Part shown: positions 7,461 to 15,442 of the stretch, piece by piece
How the letters are laid out: every line of letters begins with the position of its first letter
How positions within the stretch are numbered: position 1 is the stretch's first letter
Assembly: GCA_000435515.1 (NCBI GenBank)
Contig: FR884159.1
Location: 15,103-48,804 of the forward strand
Direction: 5' to 3'
From: Firmicutes bacterium CAG:582
GTDB lineage: Bacteria; Bacillota_I; Bacilli_A; RF39; UBA660
Length of the DNA stretch: 33,702 nucleotides
The notes under the pieces: generated by a model
Seen by the model: the letters and a program-made list of their open reading frames with translations, nothing else
Database searches by the model: none
Told to the model about the DNA's origin: nothing
Made by a program: the position numbers and the translations under genes

Positions 7461-7499
7461 ACTAAATATTATGAAAAAAAAAGAAATGTATAAGCATTT

Positions 7500-8321
7500 C
7501 TATCCAAACAACCCCAAATCTAGTATATTATTCACAATATATACAGCACCAAATATTAAAACTAAAATTACTATAAAAATTATTATTTTTATAATTATAG
7601 TACTCTTATCATTATATGAAATATCAGCAAATTCTTTTTGATACTTTTCAGTGTCAATTTTAGTAACTGTCACTGTTGGTTCTAACGAATCATCATTATC
7701 ATTTTTTTCCATTTTATCAACACTTGCATTTTCTTTAGAGTTAGACGATAAATCACTTAGTAAATCTAAATTTTGACTAATTTCTTTTTTAGAATATTCT
7801 TTTTCACTGTTACGATTGCATAATTCTAATTGAGTAATAGTATTAATTAAATTCTTCAAGTTTTCTTCTTCTTGTTGTCTTTGAGAAGATAATGGTTCAG
7901 AAGTTTTTTTTATTTCAAGATCAAGATTATTAAGAATCTCATATTGAGTATCCCTAACTTTTTTTAATCTCTCTTTTGTGTAATCAATATTTTTTCCTTG
8001 CTTAGCTTTTTCAATAATTGCATTAATATCGTATTCTTTTGTATCTTCAGTTATGTCATCTTCATTTTTAAATTCAAAATTTGGAACTTCAATACTCTTT
8101 CTTTTTGGTGAATTGGCGCTATATCGATTATCAAGATATCTTTTAACATTTTTTACACTTATAATATCATCAGCATTATCACTAATTATTGAAACATTAG
8201 AATTAACATCGAAATCCGTAATCATGCTATTTTTTACATTATCATAAAGTGCAGAGTTTTTTTGAGTTCTTGAATTATACGGCTTATTTTCTGTACTATA
8301 TCTATCCATTCTTGATTGCAT
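7500..8321 (-). CDS. Uncharacterised charged protein with C-terminal membrane segment
   Basis: 273 aa. A long hydrophilic, partly coiled-coil region (KERLKKVRDTQYEILNNL) is followed by one C-terminal membrane helix (about 245-266) and a short tail ILDLGLFG. It would sit on the membrane with its bulk in the cytoplasm. AAGGTGG nine bases before the ATG supports the start. It lies 39 bases upstream of yunB in the same direction and may share a transcript with it. No family recognised. Confidence 0.65.
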   Translation of the reverse strand: MQSRMDRYSTENKPYNSRTQKNSALYDNVKNSMITDFDVNSNVSIISDNADDIISVKNVKRYLDNRYSANSPKRKSIEVPNFEFKNEDDITEDTKEYDINAIIEKAKQGKNIDYTKERLKKVRDTQYEILNNLDLEIKKTSEPLSSQRQQEEENLKNLINTITQLELCNRNSEKEYSKKEISQNLDLLSDLSSNSKENASVDKMEKNDNDDSLEPTVTVTKIDTEKYQKEFADISYNDKSTIIIKIIIFIVILVLIFGAVYIVNNILDLGLFG

Positions 8322-8381
8322 AACACAATACCACCTTACTAATAAGATTTTATCATAATATCATAAATTTGAAAACATATG

Positions 8382-8410
8382 TTGTTTTTTTTAGAGTTAA
8401 TTTGTATAAT
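8382..8410 (+). promoter_or_regulatory. Promoter of the ferredoxin gene
   Basis: TTGTTT (8382-8387), 17 bases, TATAAT (8405-8410). Start about 8417, followed directly by an AGAGG ribosome binding site. Confidence 0.65.
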
Positions 8411-8433
8411 TTTATTTAGAAAAGAGGAAATAT

Positions 8434-8718
8434 ATGAAAGTTGTTAAAGTAAATAAAGATAAGTGTTTTGGATGTGGAGCTTGCGTTTCTATAGCACCTC
8501 AAAATTTTGACTTTGATAAAGATGGACTATCTAAAGTCATAAATAATGATATAACTGATGAGGCTATTGAAGCATGTGATGTATGTCCTGCCTTTGCAAT
8601 CGAGATAGTTGACGATTCTAGTGAATCAGATGAGGAAAACTGTTTGGGATGTAATGGCCAATGTTGTTGTTCAGACAATTGTGGATGTGGTGGCAACTGT
8701 GAATGTGAAAACAAATAA
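8434..8718 (+). CDS. 4Fe-4S ferredoxin with Cys-rich C-terminal tail
   Basis: 94 aa. Residues 1-60 form a small single-cluster ferredoxin: C11-x2-C14-x2-C17 and C51-P, plus C48. Such proteins carry electrons to redox enzymes in the cytoplasm. After an acidic linker (DSSESDEEN) comes an unusual tail with nine cysteines in 22 residues (70, 73, 77, 78, 79, 83, 85, 89, 91), spaced with G, N and S like a small metallothionein. The tail is not part of standard ferredoxins. It stands alone behind its own promoter and ends in a terminator shared with trmL. Confidence 0.9.
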   Translation: MKVVKVNKDKCFGCGACVSIAPQNFDFDKDGLSKVINNDITDEAIEACDVCPAFAIEIVDDSSESDEENCLGCNGQCCCSDNCGCGGNCECENK

Positions 8719-8743
8719 AAACGTTTTTTTAGACGTTTTTTAT
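8714..8743. terminator. Bidirectional intrinsic terminator between ferredoxin and trmL
   Basis: AAAAACGT and ACGTTTTT arms with a short T-rich loop, flanked by A's on one side and T's on the other, so it can stop both converging transcripts. Confidence 0.75.
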
Positions 8744-9252
8744 TTGCTTTCTTCTATGTATGTCTTGCTTTTGTGCGGTTCATCCCTCAAAAGATTGTTA
8801 TAATTTTGTTGTCTTAAAGCTTCGTATGTAACGATGGCAACTGTATTTGAGAGATTCAAGGCTCTAACATTATCAGTCATCGGTATTCTTAAACATTTAT
8901 CTAAATGAGGTTTTAATAAAACAGGAGGTATTCCCGTTGATTCTTTACCAAATACAAAGTAAATATTCTCGTTACTATTAGAATAGTCAAAATCTGTGTG
9001 AGGTTTATGACCATATCTAGTTAAGTAGTAAAATGTACCTTTGTTTTTTTCATAAAATTCATCAATGTTTTCATATACCGCGTAATCACATTTATCAATA
9101 TAGTTTACTCCACTTCTCTTTATATATTTATCATCCAATGAAAACCCAAGAGGTTTTATAAGATGAAGTTTTGAATTTGTTGCAACGCATGTACGCATGA
9201 TATTTCCAGTATTTCCAGGTATCTCTGGCTCAAATAATACAATATTTATCAT
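8740..9252 (-). CDS. trmL: tRNA (cytidine/uridine-34 2'-O)-methyltransferase TrmL
   Basis: 170 aa, SPOUT-class methyltransferase that methylates the 2'-OH of the wobble base of certain tRNA-Leu species using S-adenosylmethionine. The family blocks are all present: FEPEIPGNTGNIMRTC at the N-terminus, FVFGKESTGIP in the middle, and the knot-forming CLRIPMTDNVRALNLSNTVA. The ATG at 9252 is preferred over a longer in-frame start because AAGGAG lies eight bases upstream. tRNA-Leu(UAA), a typical substrate, is in this window. Confidence 0.93.
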   Translation of the reverse strand: MINIVLFEPEIPGNTGNIMRTCVATNSKLHLIKPLGFSLDDKYIKRSGVNYIDKCDYAVYENIDEFYEKNKGTFYYLTRYGHKPHTDFDYSNSNENIYFVFGKESTGIPPVLLKPHLDKCLRIPMTDNVRALNLSNTVAIVTYEALRQQNYNNLLRDEPHKSKTYIEESK

Positions 9253-9279
9253 TTTATCACTCCTTATAAAAAGCAAGTA

Positions 9280-9792
9280 TTAACTTGCTAGTCCGTTCTG
9301 ATCTATATAATTTTTAAAAGCATTTTTTTCTAAACATCCTTTTTTAGAATTTCTTACATATTCAACAACACCATTTTTATAAAATACAACTGCAGGAAGT
9401 GAATGTATTTCACTATTCCCCTTCAATTTTAAAACTTTATTCAAATTATCTAAATAATTTTCATCATTTAAGTAGTCTTTCATATCAAGATACATAACAT
9501 TATCTAATAAATTTATTTTTTTTAAGTATTTTTCTATTTCTTTTTCATTCTTATGAACCTGTATGTCCCCCGTGTAACTAATTACTAAAAAGGTATCAGC
9601 ATTAATCTCTTTTAAAGCATTTTTAATATCAGTATACAAAATTTCATTTGTAGCTAGTGGGCTTTTATTAACGTCATCTTTTTCGACTTTATTAAAAACA
9701 CTTATTGCGGAGAATATTGCGCATCCAATAAGAACGCATATACCCAATATTAGTATATAATGATTTTTAATCCTGTTTTTTTTGTTCTTCAT
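9280..9792 (-). CDS. Membrane-anchored thioredoxin-like protein lacking active-site cysteines
   Basis: 170 aa. A basic N-terminus and one membrane helix (about 10-31) are followed by an extracytoplasmic thioredoxin-like domain: a first strand DTFLVISYTGD and the typical SLPAVVFYKNGVV with the cis-proline. Where thioredoxins have CxxC this protein has TGDIQ, so it cannot act as a dithiol oxidoreductase. The only cysteines are in the membrane helix and near the C-terminus. It resembles the bacteriocin-transport accessory group of thioredoxin-like proteins. Ribosome binding site AGAAGGTGA supports the start. It lies 27 bases upstream of trmL. Confidence 0.72.
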   Translation of the reverse strand: MKNKKNRIKNHYILILGICVLIGCAIFSAISVFNKVEKDDVNKSPLATNEILYTDIKNALKEINADTFLVISYTGDIQVHKNEKEIEKYLKKINLLDNVMYLDMKDYLNDENYLDNLNKVLKLKGNSEIHSLPAVVFYKNGVVEYVRNSKKGCLEKNAFKNYIDQNGLAS

Positions 9793-9861
9793 GAATTCAC
9801 CTTCTAACTATATTTTAACAAAATATGCTTTCTTCTACAACAATAATAGCGTATTAACATG

Positions 9862-10734
9862 CTATTTTACATTTCGGCTTACTGGATTAACATGTACAAC
9901 AGTTAAATATATTTCATCTAAATTTGTTATTTCTTTTTCAAGATTATTGGCTATCTCATGGCTTTGAAAAGTTGTTAAATTTCCATCTACAAATATGGTT
10001 ATGGATATTTGATATTGGTATCCAACGGGTGTAGAATTTAAGTGATTAAAATTTTCAATCTCTTTATGTTTTTTTACTATTTCAGTTATTTTTTCTCTTA
10101 GGCTTTCATCTATTCCTTTATCCATTAAAACATCATAAGCTTCTTTAAATAATTTTATGGCAACAAACATTATCCATGTAGAAACTATTATTCCCACAAT
10201 AGAATCAACAAAAGTAATTCCATAATATCCAAATATACTTGCTATTAAGTTAAATGTTGTTAAAACACAATCGTTTCGATGATCGTTCGCATTTGCTTGT
10301 ACTAACAAACTTTGATATTTTTTTGCAATTTTATTGGTATAAATATATAGAGCAAATTTTATAATTATTGTTAAGATACACACAATAATCAAATATATTG
10401 AGAAAGCATATTCTTTACTTATAAACAATGATTTTATTGACGAAAATATTACTTGTACAGAAAAATATAGCATAATGATGCTTATTAATAATGAAAATAT
10501 ATATTCGGCCTTACCATGACCTAAATTGTGATCTTCATCAGCTTTTTTGGATGCTATTTTATTACCAAAGAAAGTCATTGCCGAAGATACTATATCGCCA
10601 GCTGAATTTAAAGTATCTGATAACATTGCTTGAGATTTACTTATTATACTCACAATTAATTTCATTACTAATAATATTATATTTCCAATAATACCTAATA
10701 AACTTGCTAAATTCGTATCCTTATATCTATTCAT
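9862..10734 (-). CDS. Cation diffusion facilitator, probable Mn2+ exporter
   Basis: 290 aa, the usual length for a bacterial CDF transporter: six membrane helices (residues 1-210) and a C-terminal cytoplasmic ferredoxin-like domain (ISITIFVDGNLTTFQSHEIANNLEKEI, VVHVNP). The transport site reads N43-x3-D47 in helix 2 (SDTLNSAGD) and D151-x3-D155 in helix 5 (NDHRND). That N/D-D/D combination is what MntE-type manganese exporters show; zinc exporters usually have D or H in helix 2 and HxxxD in helix 5. Substrate is inference. A GAGGAG site precedes the ATG, and TATAAT (10754-10759, minus strand) gives a plausible promoter. Confidence 0.88.
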   Translation of the reverse strand: MNRYKDTNLASLLGIIGNIILLVMKLIVSIISKSQAMLSDTLNSAGDIVSSAMTFFGNKIASKKADEDHNLGHGKAEYIFSLLISIIMLYFSVQVIFSSIKSLFISKEYAFSIYLIIVCILTIIIKFALYIYTNKIAKKYQSLLVQANANDHRNDCVLTTFNLIASIFGYYGITFVDSIVGIIVSTWIMFVAIKLFKEAYDVLMDKGIDESLREKITEIVKKHKEIENFNHLNSTPVGYQYQISITIFVDGNLTTFQSHEIANNLEKEITNLDEIYLTVVHVNPVSRNVK

Positions 10735-10821
10735 GGTTATCTCCTCGTTTTCTTATTATACCATGTAATTTTATGTATATAAATACTAATATGGGACACC
10801 ATATATTATGGAGGGATGAAT

Positions 10822-11007
10822 ATGACACAAAAAGAATTAAATTATATTGAAGATTTTTATAATCACGAACTACTTACAAAAGAAGTTCTTCTTAATTCAT
10901 TAGAAGACATTAAAAATAAAGAGTTTGAAAAACTTATAAATTGTCAACTTAATGAACATGAAAAAATAATCAAAGAAACTTTAAAGTTAATGGAAGGTGA
11001 ATGTTAA
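10822..11007 (+). CDS. Small helical CotF-like protein
   Basis: 61 aa, one helix-loop-helix unit (QKELNYIEDFYNHELLTKEVLLNSLEDI...LINCQLNEHEKIIKETLKL), like half of a ferritin-like bundle and similar to small spore-coat CotF-family proteins. The start is set at 10822, six bases after GGAGGG; the ATG at 10816 directly abuts that site. The stop overlaps the start of the next gene (TAATG), and that partner has a recognisable CotF domain, which supports a coat role for both. Confidence 0.7.
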   Translation: MTQKELNYIEDFYNHELLTKEVLLNSLEDIKNKEFEKLINCQLNEHEKIIKETLKLMEGEC

Positions 11008-11255
11008 TGAATGATAAATACATAATGGAAAACATTTTAACTTTAACAAAATCAGTTATAACACTTGCATTAAATGGTGCCGTTGAATCAAGCAACGAAA
11101 AAGTGTTAAAACTATTTAAAACATCTTTGAACAACTTATTGGAGATGCAAGAAAATATATATAAAGAACTAACTAATCAAAACATATATAAAATACCTAA
11201 TGTTAAAAAAACTGATATTGCAAAAATCGTTACAAAGTTAAAAAGTGATAACTAG
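11007..11255 (+). CDS. Spore coat protein, CotF family
   Basis: 82 aa matching the CotF domain: NDKYIMENILTLTKSVITLALNGAVESSNEKVLKLFKTSL, then LEMQENIYKELTNQNIYKIPNV. The E-S-S-N-E-K-V and M-Q-E-N-I-Y-K blocks are the family core. CotF proteins are found in the coat of Bacillus and Clostridium spores. The start shares a base with the previous stop; a GGAAGGTGA site inside the first gene is at a proper distance only for the ATG at 11007, not for the one at 11001. Confidence 0.85.
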   Translation: MNDKYIMENILTLTKSVITLALNGAVESSNEKVLKLFKTSLNNLLEMQENIYKELTNQNIYKIPNVKKTDIAKIVTKLKSDN

Positions 11256-11257
11256 AA

Positions 11258-11292
11258 ATAAAAATACTGATTAATTTTTCAGTATTTTTTAT
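11258..11292. terminator. Bidirectional intrinsic terminator
   Basis: AAATACTGA (11262-11270) and TCAGTATTT (11279-11287) with an eight-base loop and T/A runs on both sides. It separates the CotF pair from the converging ABC-F gene. Confidence 0.8.
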
Positions 11293-13166
11293 TTATCAAT
11301 AATTGAAAACAATTCTTCCCAATGTTTCATTTTTTCAGTTAATTCTAAATTTAAATTTTCTATTTTTTTCATAATGGTTTGCATTTTATTAAAATCAGAA
11401 TAATTTTCTTCAACAAAAGTACTTTGCTTTAGTTCATCTATCTTTAATTCTAGTTTAGCAATTTCATTTTCTAGTTTGTTTATTTCTTTTCTAACTTCTT
11501 TATCATTATTTTTTGGTTTATTCTTTGGTTCTAAAATCTTAGAAGCAAGTGTATTATTTGCGCTTGATGATTCAATTTTAGTGTTTTTTTCTAGGTATGT
11601 ATCATATGAGCCATCAAAACAGGTAACATTATTATCTTTAATGATAATCAATTTAGTTGCCAACTTTTTAACAAAATATCTATCATGCGAAATAAAAATA
11701 ATAGTTCCTTGATAATCTACTAAAATTTGTTCTAAGTATTCTTTAGTTTTCATATCAATATGATTAGTAACCTCATCTAAAATAAGTAAATTGGGTTTAT
11801 ATGCAAATATAATAGATAATTTTAATCTGGCTTTCTCGCCTCCACTTAGAACATTAACTTTTTTAAATACATCTTCTCCTCTAAATAAAAACAAAGCTAA
11901 ATATGATCTTACCTCTTGTTCTAATAATGAAGGATGATTTTTTTTAAACTCATCTATAATTGATAAATTTTCATCAGAAAAGCCTAATGTTTGATCAAAA
12001 TATCCAGGATTAACATGTAAACCATAACTAACTTCACCAGAAATAGGAGTAAGTTTTCCTGTAATAGTTTTCATAAGAGTCGATTTTCCACATCCGTTGC
12101 GGCCTATGATTGCAACTTTATCACCTTTTTCAACTTCGAAATTTACTTTAAATAAAGGTTTGTCATAACCAACTTCAAGATCATTCATTCGAAGAATTTT
12201 TTTGCTTGATGCGACGAAGTCATTATAATTTATTTTTAATGTTGACTTATTGATGTTGTTAGGCTCTTCAATAATATTCATTTTCTCAATTTGTTTTAAT
12301 TTTGATAAGGCCATACTAGATTTAGATGGCTTATTTCTAAATCTTTCATAAATCTCGGTTAATCTTTTAATTTCTTTTTGTTGAAACTCATATTCTTTTT
12401 TTAATTTTTCATAATTTAATTTTTTTTGTTTTTCAAAATAATCATAGTTTCCAACATATTTTATTACTTCACCATAATCGATATCATATATTGTATCGAC
12501 TATTCTATTTAAGAACATTCTATCATGACTAACAACTATTAAGGCTTTTTTATATTTCGATAAGTATTCTTCTAACCATTCTACAGTTTCCATATCCAAA
12601 TTATTTGTAGGTTCATCTAAGATTAATAGATCCGGTTTTGATAATAGCAGCTTAATAAATGCAATTTTAGTCTTTTCTCCACCAGAAAAGTCTCTTACAT
12701 ATTTTTCTTTATCACCTTCACCAAAACCAAATTTTGTTAACATTAATTCATATTCTTTTTTATATGTATAACCACCCAAATTTTTATATTTATTTAATAA
12801 CTCATCATATTTCTCTACATCATTTGTTAACAAACCACTTTCTATTTTTTGTAGTTTTCTTTCTATTTCAATTATTTCACTAAATGACTCCAAAATAACA
12901 TCAATTAATTTTTTATTATCATTGATACTTATTTGACTTAAATAACCTATCTTAAATAAACCATTCTTTATTATTTGAAATTTTTCTGTACCAATTCCTT
13001 CTGTAAAAAGTTCATTATCAATAATCGCTTTTAATAAAGTGGTTTTTCCTGCTCCGTTTTCTCCGACTATACCAATTTTTGATTTTTCATTTATATCAAA
13101 ATTAATATATGTTAGTATATCATTTCCATTTAAAGTAATAGCCGCATTTCTAATTACTATATTCAT
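11289..13166 (-). CDS. ABC-F family ATPase (translation factor type)
   Basis: 625 aa, two fused ABC domains and no membrane segment. First domain: Walker A GENGAGKT (35-42), signature FSGGEKTKIAF (160-170), Walker B LLILDEPTNNLD. A charged linker of about 60 residues (240-300) follows. Second domain: Walker A GRNGCGKS (355-362), signature LSGGEKARLKL (440-450), Walker B LLILDEVTNHID, with V instead of the usual P. A C-terminal coiled coil (about 555-620) is as in YdiF/Uup. Such proteins bind the ribosomal E site and modulate translation; some protect against antibiotics, which cannot be told from this sequence. It overlaps the upstream CpXC gene by four bases (ATGA). Confidence 0.92.
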   Translation of the reverse strand: MNIVIRNAAITLNGNDILTYINFDINEKSKIGIVGENGAGKTTLLKAIIDNELFTEGIGTEKFQIIKNGLFKIGYLSQISINDNKKLIDVILESFSEIIEIERKLQKIESGLLTNDVEKYDELLNKYKNLGGYTYKKEYELMLTKFGFGEGDKEKYVRDFSGGEKTKIAFIKLLLSKPDLLILDEPTNNLDMETVEWLEEYLSKYKKALIVVSHDRMFLNRIVDTIYDIDYGEVIKYVGNYDYFEKQKKLNYEKLKKEYEFQQKEIKRLTEIYERFRNKPSKSSMALSKLKQIEKMNIIEEPNNINKSTLKINYNDFVASSKKILRMNDLEVGYDKPLFKVNFEVEKGDKVAIIGRNGCGKSTLMKTITGKLTPISGEVSYGLHVNPGYFDQTLGFSDENLSIIDEFKKNHPSLLEQEVRSYLALFLFRGEDVFKKVNVLSGGEKARLKLSIIFAYKPNLLILDEVTNHIDMKTKEYLEQILVDYQGTIIFISHDRYFVKKLATKLIIIKDNNVTCFDGSYDTYLEKNTKIESSSANNTLASKILEPKNKPKNNDKEVRKEINKLENEIAKLELKIDELKQSTFVEENYSDFNKMQTIMKKIENLNLELTEKMKHWEELFSIIDK

Positions 13167-13708
13167 ATACTCACCCTTATATATTTTAAATAATTTGTAT
13201 TATTAATTTCCTTAAATTTTTTTATATTTTTTATTTTCGAATGATTAATTAGTTGCATATATTGTTCAATTTTAAAACCTATATACTCATTTTTTTCCAT
13301 CATATAAAATATAATATTTTCTTCATTTTTTGAGTCAAAACGAATATCAATGTTCTTTTCGTTAATTGTTCTTCTTAAATAATCTTTTATAAACTCTATT
13401 GCAATGTCATTTAAATCAGCAGAGAATATCAATATCTTCTCCTTAAAATCATCAAAATCATAACACTCTCTTAAGTATGTCTTATTACCTTTTTTCTTTG
13501 TCAGTTTATAGCATACTTCAAAGTTTTCGCCGATAAATGTTGTTGGGTAATCAATTATAATTTCATTTTTGCAATAACTACATTTAAATTTAAAAATTTT
13601 TCTCGAAATTACGTCTTTAAACTTACTTTCATCTATTTGTTCAAGCATTTTTATTTTGATGTTTTTATTACATTTTGGACAATTTATTGTTTGTTCTTTA
13701 TATTGCAT
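13163..13708 (-). CDS. CpXC domain protein
   Basis: 181 aa. The N-terminal domain carries two CxxC pairs (CPKC at 10-13 and CSYC at 43-46) that would bind one metal ion, followed by NEIIIDYPTTF, the pattern of the CpXC family found in Bacillota. The rest is an uncharacterised mixed alpha/beta part. A longer in-frame start at 13753 is unlikely because a TATAAT (13736-13741, minus strand) lies within it; ATG 13708 follows AAGGAA ten bases upstream. Translation is coupled to the ABC-F gene, suggesting related roles. Function unknown. Confidence 0.8.
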   Translation of the reverse strand: MQYKEQTINCPKCNKNIKIKMLEQIDESKFKDVISRKIFKFKCSYCKNEIIIDYPTTFIGENFEVCYKLTKKKGNKTYLRECYDFDDFKEKILIFSADLNDIAIEFIKDYLRRTINEKNIDIRFDSKNEENIIFYMMEKNEYIGFKIEQYMQLINHSKIKNIKKFKEINNTNYLKYIRVSI

Positions 13709-13789
13709 TGTCAACCATTCCTTGCTTTGAAAATAATTATACCATAATTTCATGTTTTATAATATAATAATGAACAGGAAGTGATAGCA

Positions 13790-14995
13790 GTGAAAAAAAT
13801 ACTAATTATTATTTTATCTTTGCTTGTTTGTTCATGTTCAAAGGTTAAAGATATAGGAATTTCTGAAGAAAAAAATTATGATATTAATTTAGGAGAAAAT
13901 ACTTTTAACGTTTATGATAAAGTAACTATAAAGAATTTAATAAATGATAAAAATATTGAACTATTAAACGAGAATGATTTAATTGATACCAAAAATATTG
14001 GAGAAAATAGTATTATTATTAAATATAAACATGATAACAAAACATATAAAAAGAATATAAATTATATGGTTATTGATGGAGTTGCACCATTACTTATCAA
14101 TGTTCCATCAACTCAAACGGTTATATTGAATTCAAATTATAATCCTTGTGATAAAGCTGTATTTGTTGATAATTATGATAAAAAACCTACTTGTGATATA
14201 GAAGGAGAATATGATTTGTCTAAAGTTGGTAATTATGATTTAAAATATATTATAAAAGATTCGTCTAATAATACAATTTCCAAAAAATTAAACTTAATTG
14301 TTAAAGAGCAAACTTCTACAACCGTGTCTACAGCAAAACCATCTACACCAACAGTACGAAAAAGATATAATTTCAATGATGCAATAGCAAATTTTAAAAA
14401 TGATAACACCCTTATAGGAATAGATGTTTCAAGATATCAAGGCGACATTGATTATGAAAAAGTTAAAAATGCTGGTTGTGAATTTGTTATGATGAGAATT
14501 GGAGTACAATCAGGTTTTAAAAAGGAGTTATCAATAGATTCTTATTATTTAAAAAATATTGAAAATGCAAAAAAAGCTGGATTAAAAGTTGGTGTTTATT
14601 TATATTCAACTGCTGTAAATGATAAAATAGCTAAGGAACAAGCCGAATGGGTTATAAAAACTTTAAATGGTACTAGGCTAGATTTTCCAATTGCCTTTGA
14701 CTGGGAAAACTGGCAATATATTAGAGAATATGAAATAAGTTTATATGATCTTTCAAGTGCTTACTTAACTTTTGCAAACTATATAGAAGAACACGGATAT
14801 AAAGCAATGCTTTATGGTTCAAAATATTATTTAGAAAATATGTGGATGGATAAAGGAAATTATCCTGTGTGGTTAGCACATTATACTGAAAAGACAAATT
14901 ATTCAAGCGATTATATAATGTGGCAATTTTCTCAAATAGGCGAAATTGATGGAATAAACTCAGATGTTGATTTGAATGTCTATTATATAAAATAA
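13790..14995 (+). CDS. Lipoprotein lysozyme, glycoside hydrolase family 25
   Basis: 401 aa. A lipoprotein signal peptide (MKKILIIILSLLVCSC) gives probable lipidation at C16. Residues about 25-175 form beta-sandwich domains of the DUF5011 type (VDNYDKK, GNYDLKYIIKDSSNN). A Thr/Ser/Pro linker leads into a GH25 muramidase domain (about 208-401). Its GIDVSRYQGDIDY start and the catalytic pair in FDWEN (D304, E306) are intact. It should cut the N-acetylmuramic acid-N-acetylglucosamine bond of peptidoglycan outside the membrane. GTG 13790 is preferred because the AGGAAGTGA site is then correctly spaced; GTG 13781 lies within it. Two overlapping TATAAT boxes lie at 13758-13768. Confidence 0.92.
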   Translation: MKKILIIILSLLVCSCSKVKDIGISEEKNYDINLGENTFNVYDKVTIKNLINDKNIELLNENDLIDTKNIGENSIIIKYKHDNKTYKKNINYMVIDGVAPLLINVPSTQTVILNSNYNPCDKAVFVDNYDKKPTCDIEGEYDLSKVGNYDLKYIIKDSSNNTISKKLNLIVKEQTSTTVSTAKPSTPTVRKRYNFNDAIANFKNDNTLIGIDVSRYQGDIDYEKVKNAGCEFVMMRIGVQSGFKKELSIDSYYLKNIENAKKAGLKVGVYLYSTAVNDKIAKEQAEWVIKTLNGTRLDFPIAFDWENWQYIREYEISLYDLSSAYLTFANYIEEHGYKAMLYGSKYYLENMWMDKGNYPVWLAHYTEKTNYSSDYIMWQFSQIGEIDGINSDVDLNVYYIK

Positions 14996-15027
14996 AAAAT
15001 GTTTACAATGACGTAAACATTTTTTTT
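14994..15027. terminator. Bidirectional intrinsic terminator
   Basis: GTTTAC (15001-15006) and GTAAAC (15013-15018), extended by A/T pairs, followed by eight T's on the plus strand and A's on the other side. It serves the GH25 gene and the converging operon at 15026-16960. Confidence 0.85.
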
Positions 15028-15439
15028 ATTCTGTAGTTTCAAATTCTTTATACCACTTAGTTATTAAATCGTTACGGAAAATATCATTTCTTAAATACTC
15101 TTGATATTCATTCTTATTTAACATATCCTCTTTACTTCGCTTAAATTCAAGAAATCTTCTTTCAATCTTTAAATCGTCAATATATTTTAATAGCATTGCT
15201 ATTTTATAATCAATACATTCTTTATTTAAATCATATTTTATTTGAATATCATTGTTTTTAAATTGATCATAATTATTTTCTAAATCGTATTCACTAGTTA
15301 TATCAATGGTGTTCACTTGATAATTCTTTATTTTAGATAAATAATAAGTGATGTCTTCTTTAAATGTATCTTTTATCTTGTTAATTTCTTCACGATCTGA
15401 AGATAACATATTGTATAACTCATCGTATTCATCGTTCAT
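15026..15439 (-). CDS. Uncharacterised small charged protein
   Basis: 137 aa, hydrophilic, rich in D, E, K, N and Y, mainly helical (NDEYDELYNMLSSDREEINKIKD, LKIERRFLEFKRSKEDMLNK), with no signal peptide or membrane segment. AGGGGTG precedes the ATG. It begins three bases after the stop of the 505-aa gene, so the two are one operon and probably work together. Family not recognised. Confidence 0.65.
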   Translation of the reverse strand: MNDEYDELYNMLSSDREEINKIKDTFKEDITYYLSKIKNYQVNTIDITSEYDLENNYDQFKNNDIQIKYDLNKECIDYKIAMLLKYIDDLKIERRFLEFKRSKEDMLNKNEYQEYLRNDIFRNDLITKWYKEFETTE

Positions 15440-15442
15440 AAT

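Noticed and set aside
9848..9868. Hairpin with AATAGC/GCTATT arms after the CDF gene
   Set aside because: No T run follows on either strand, so I do not call it a terminator.
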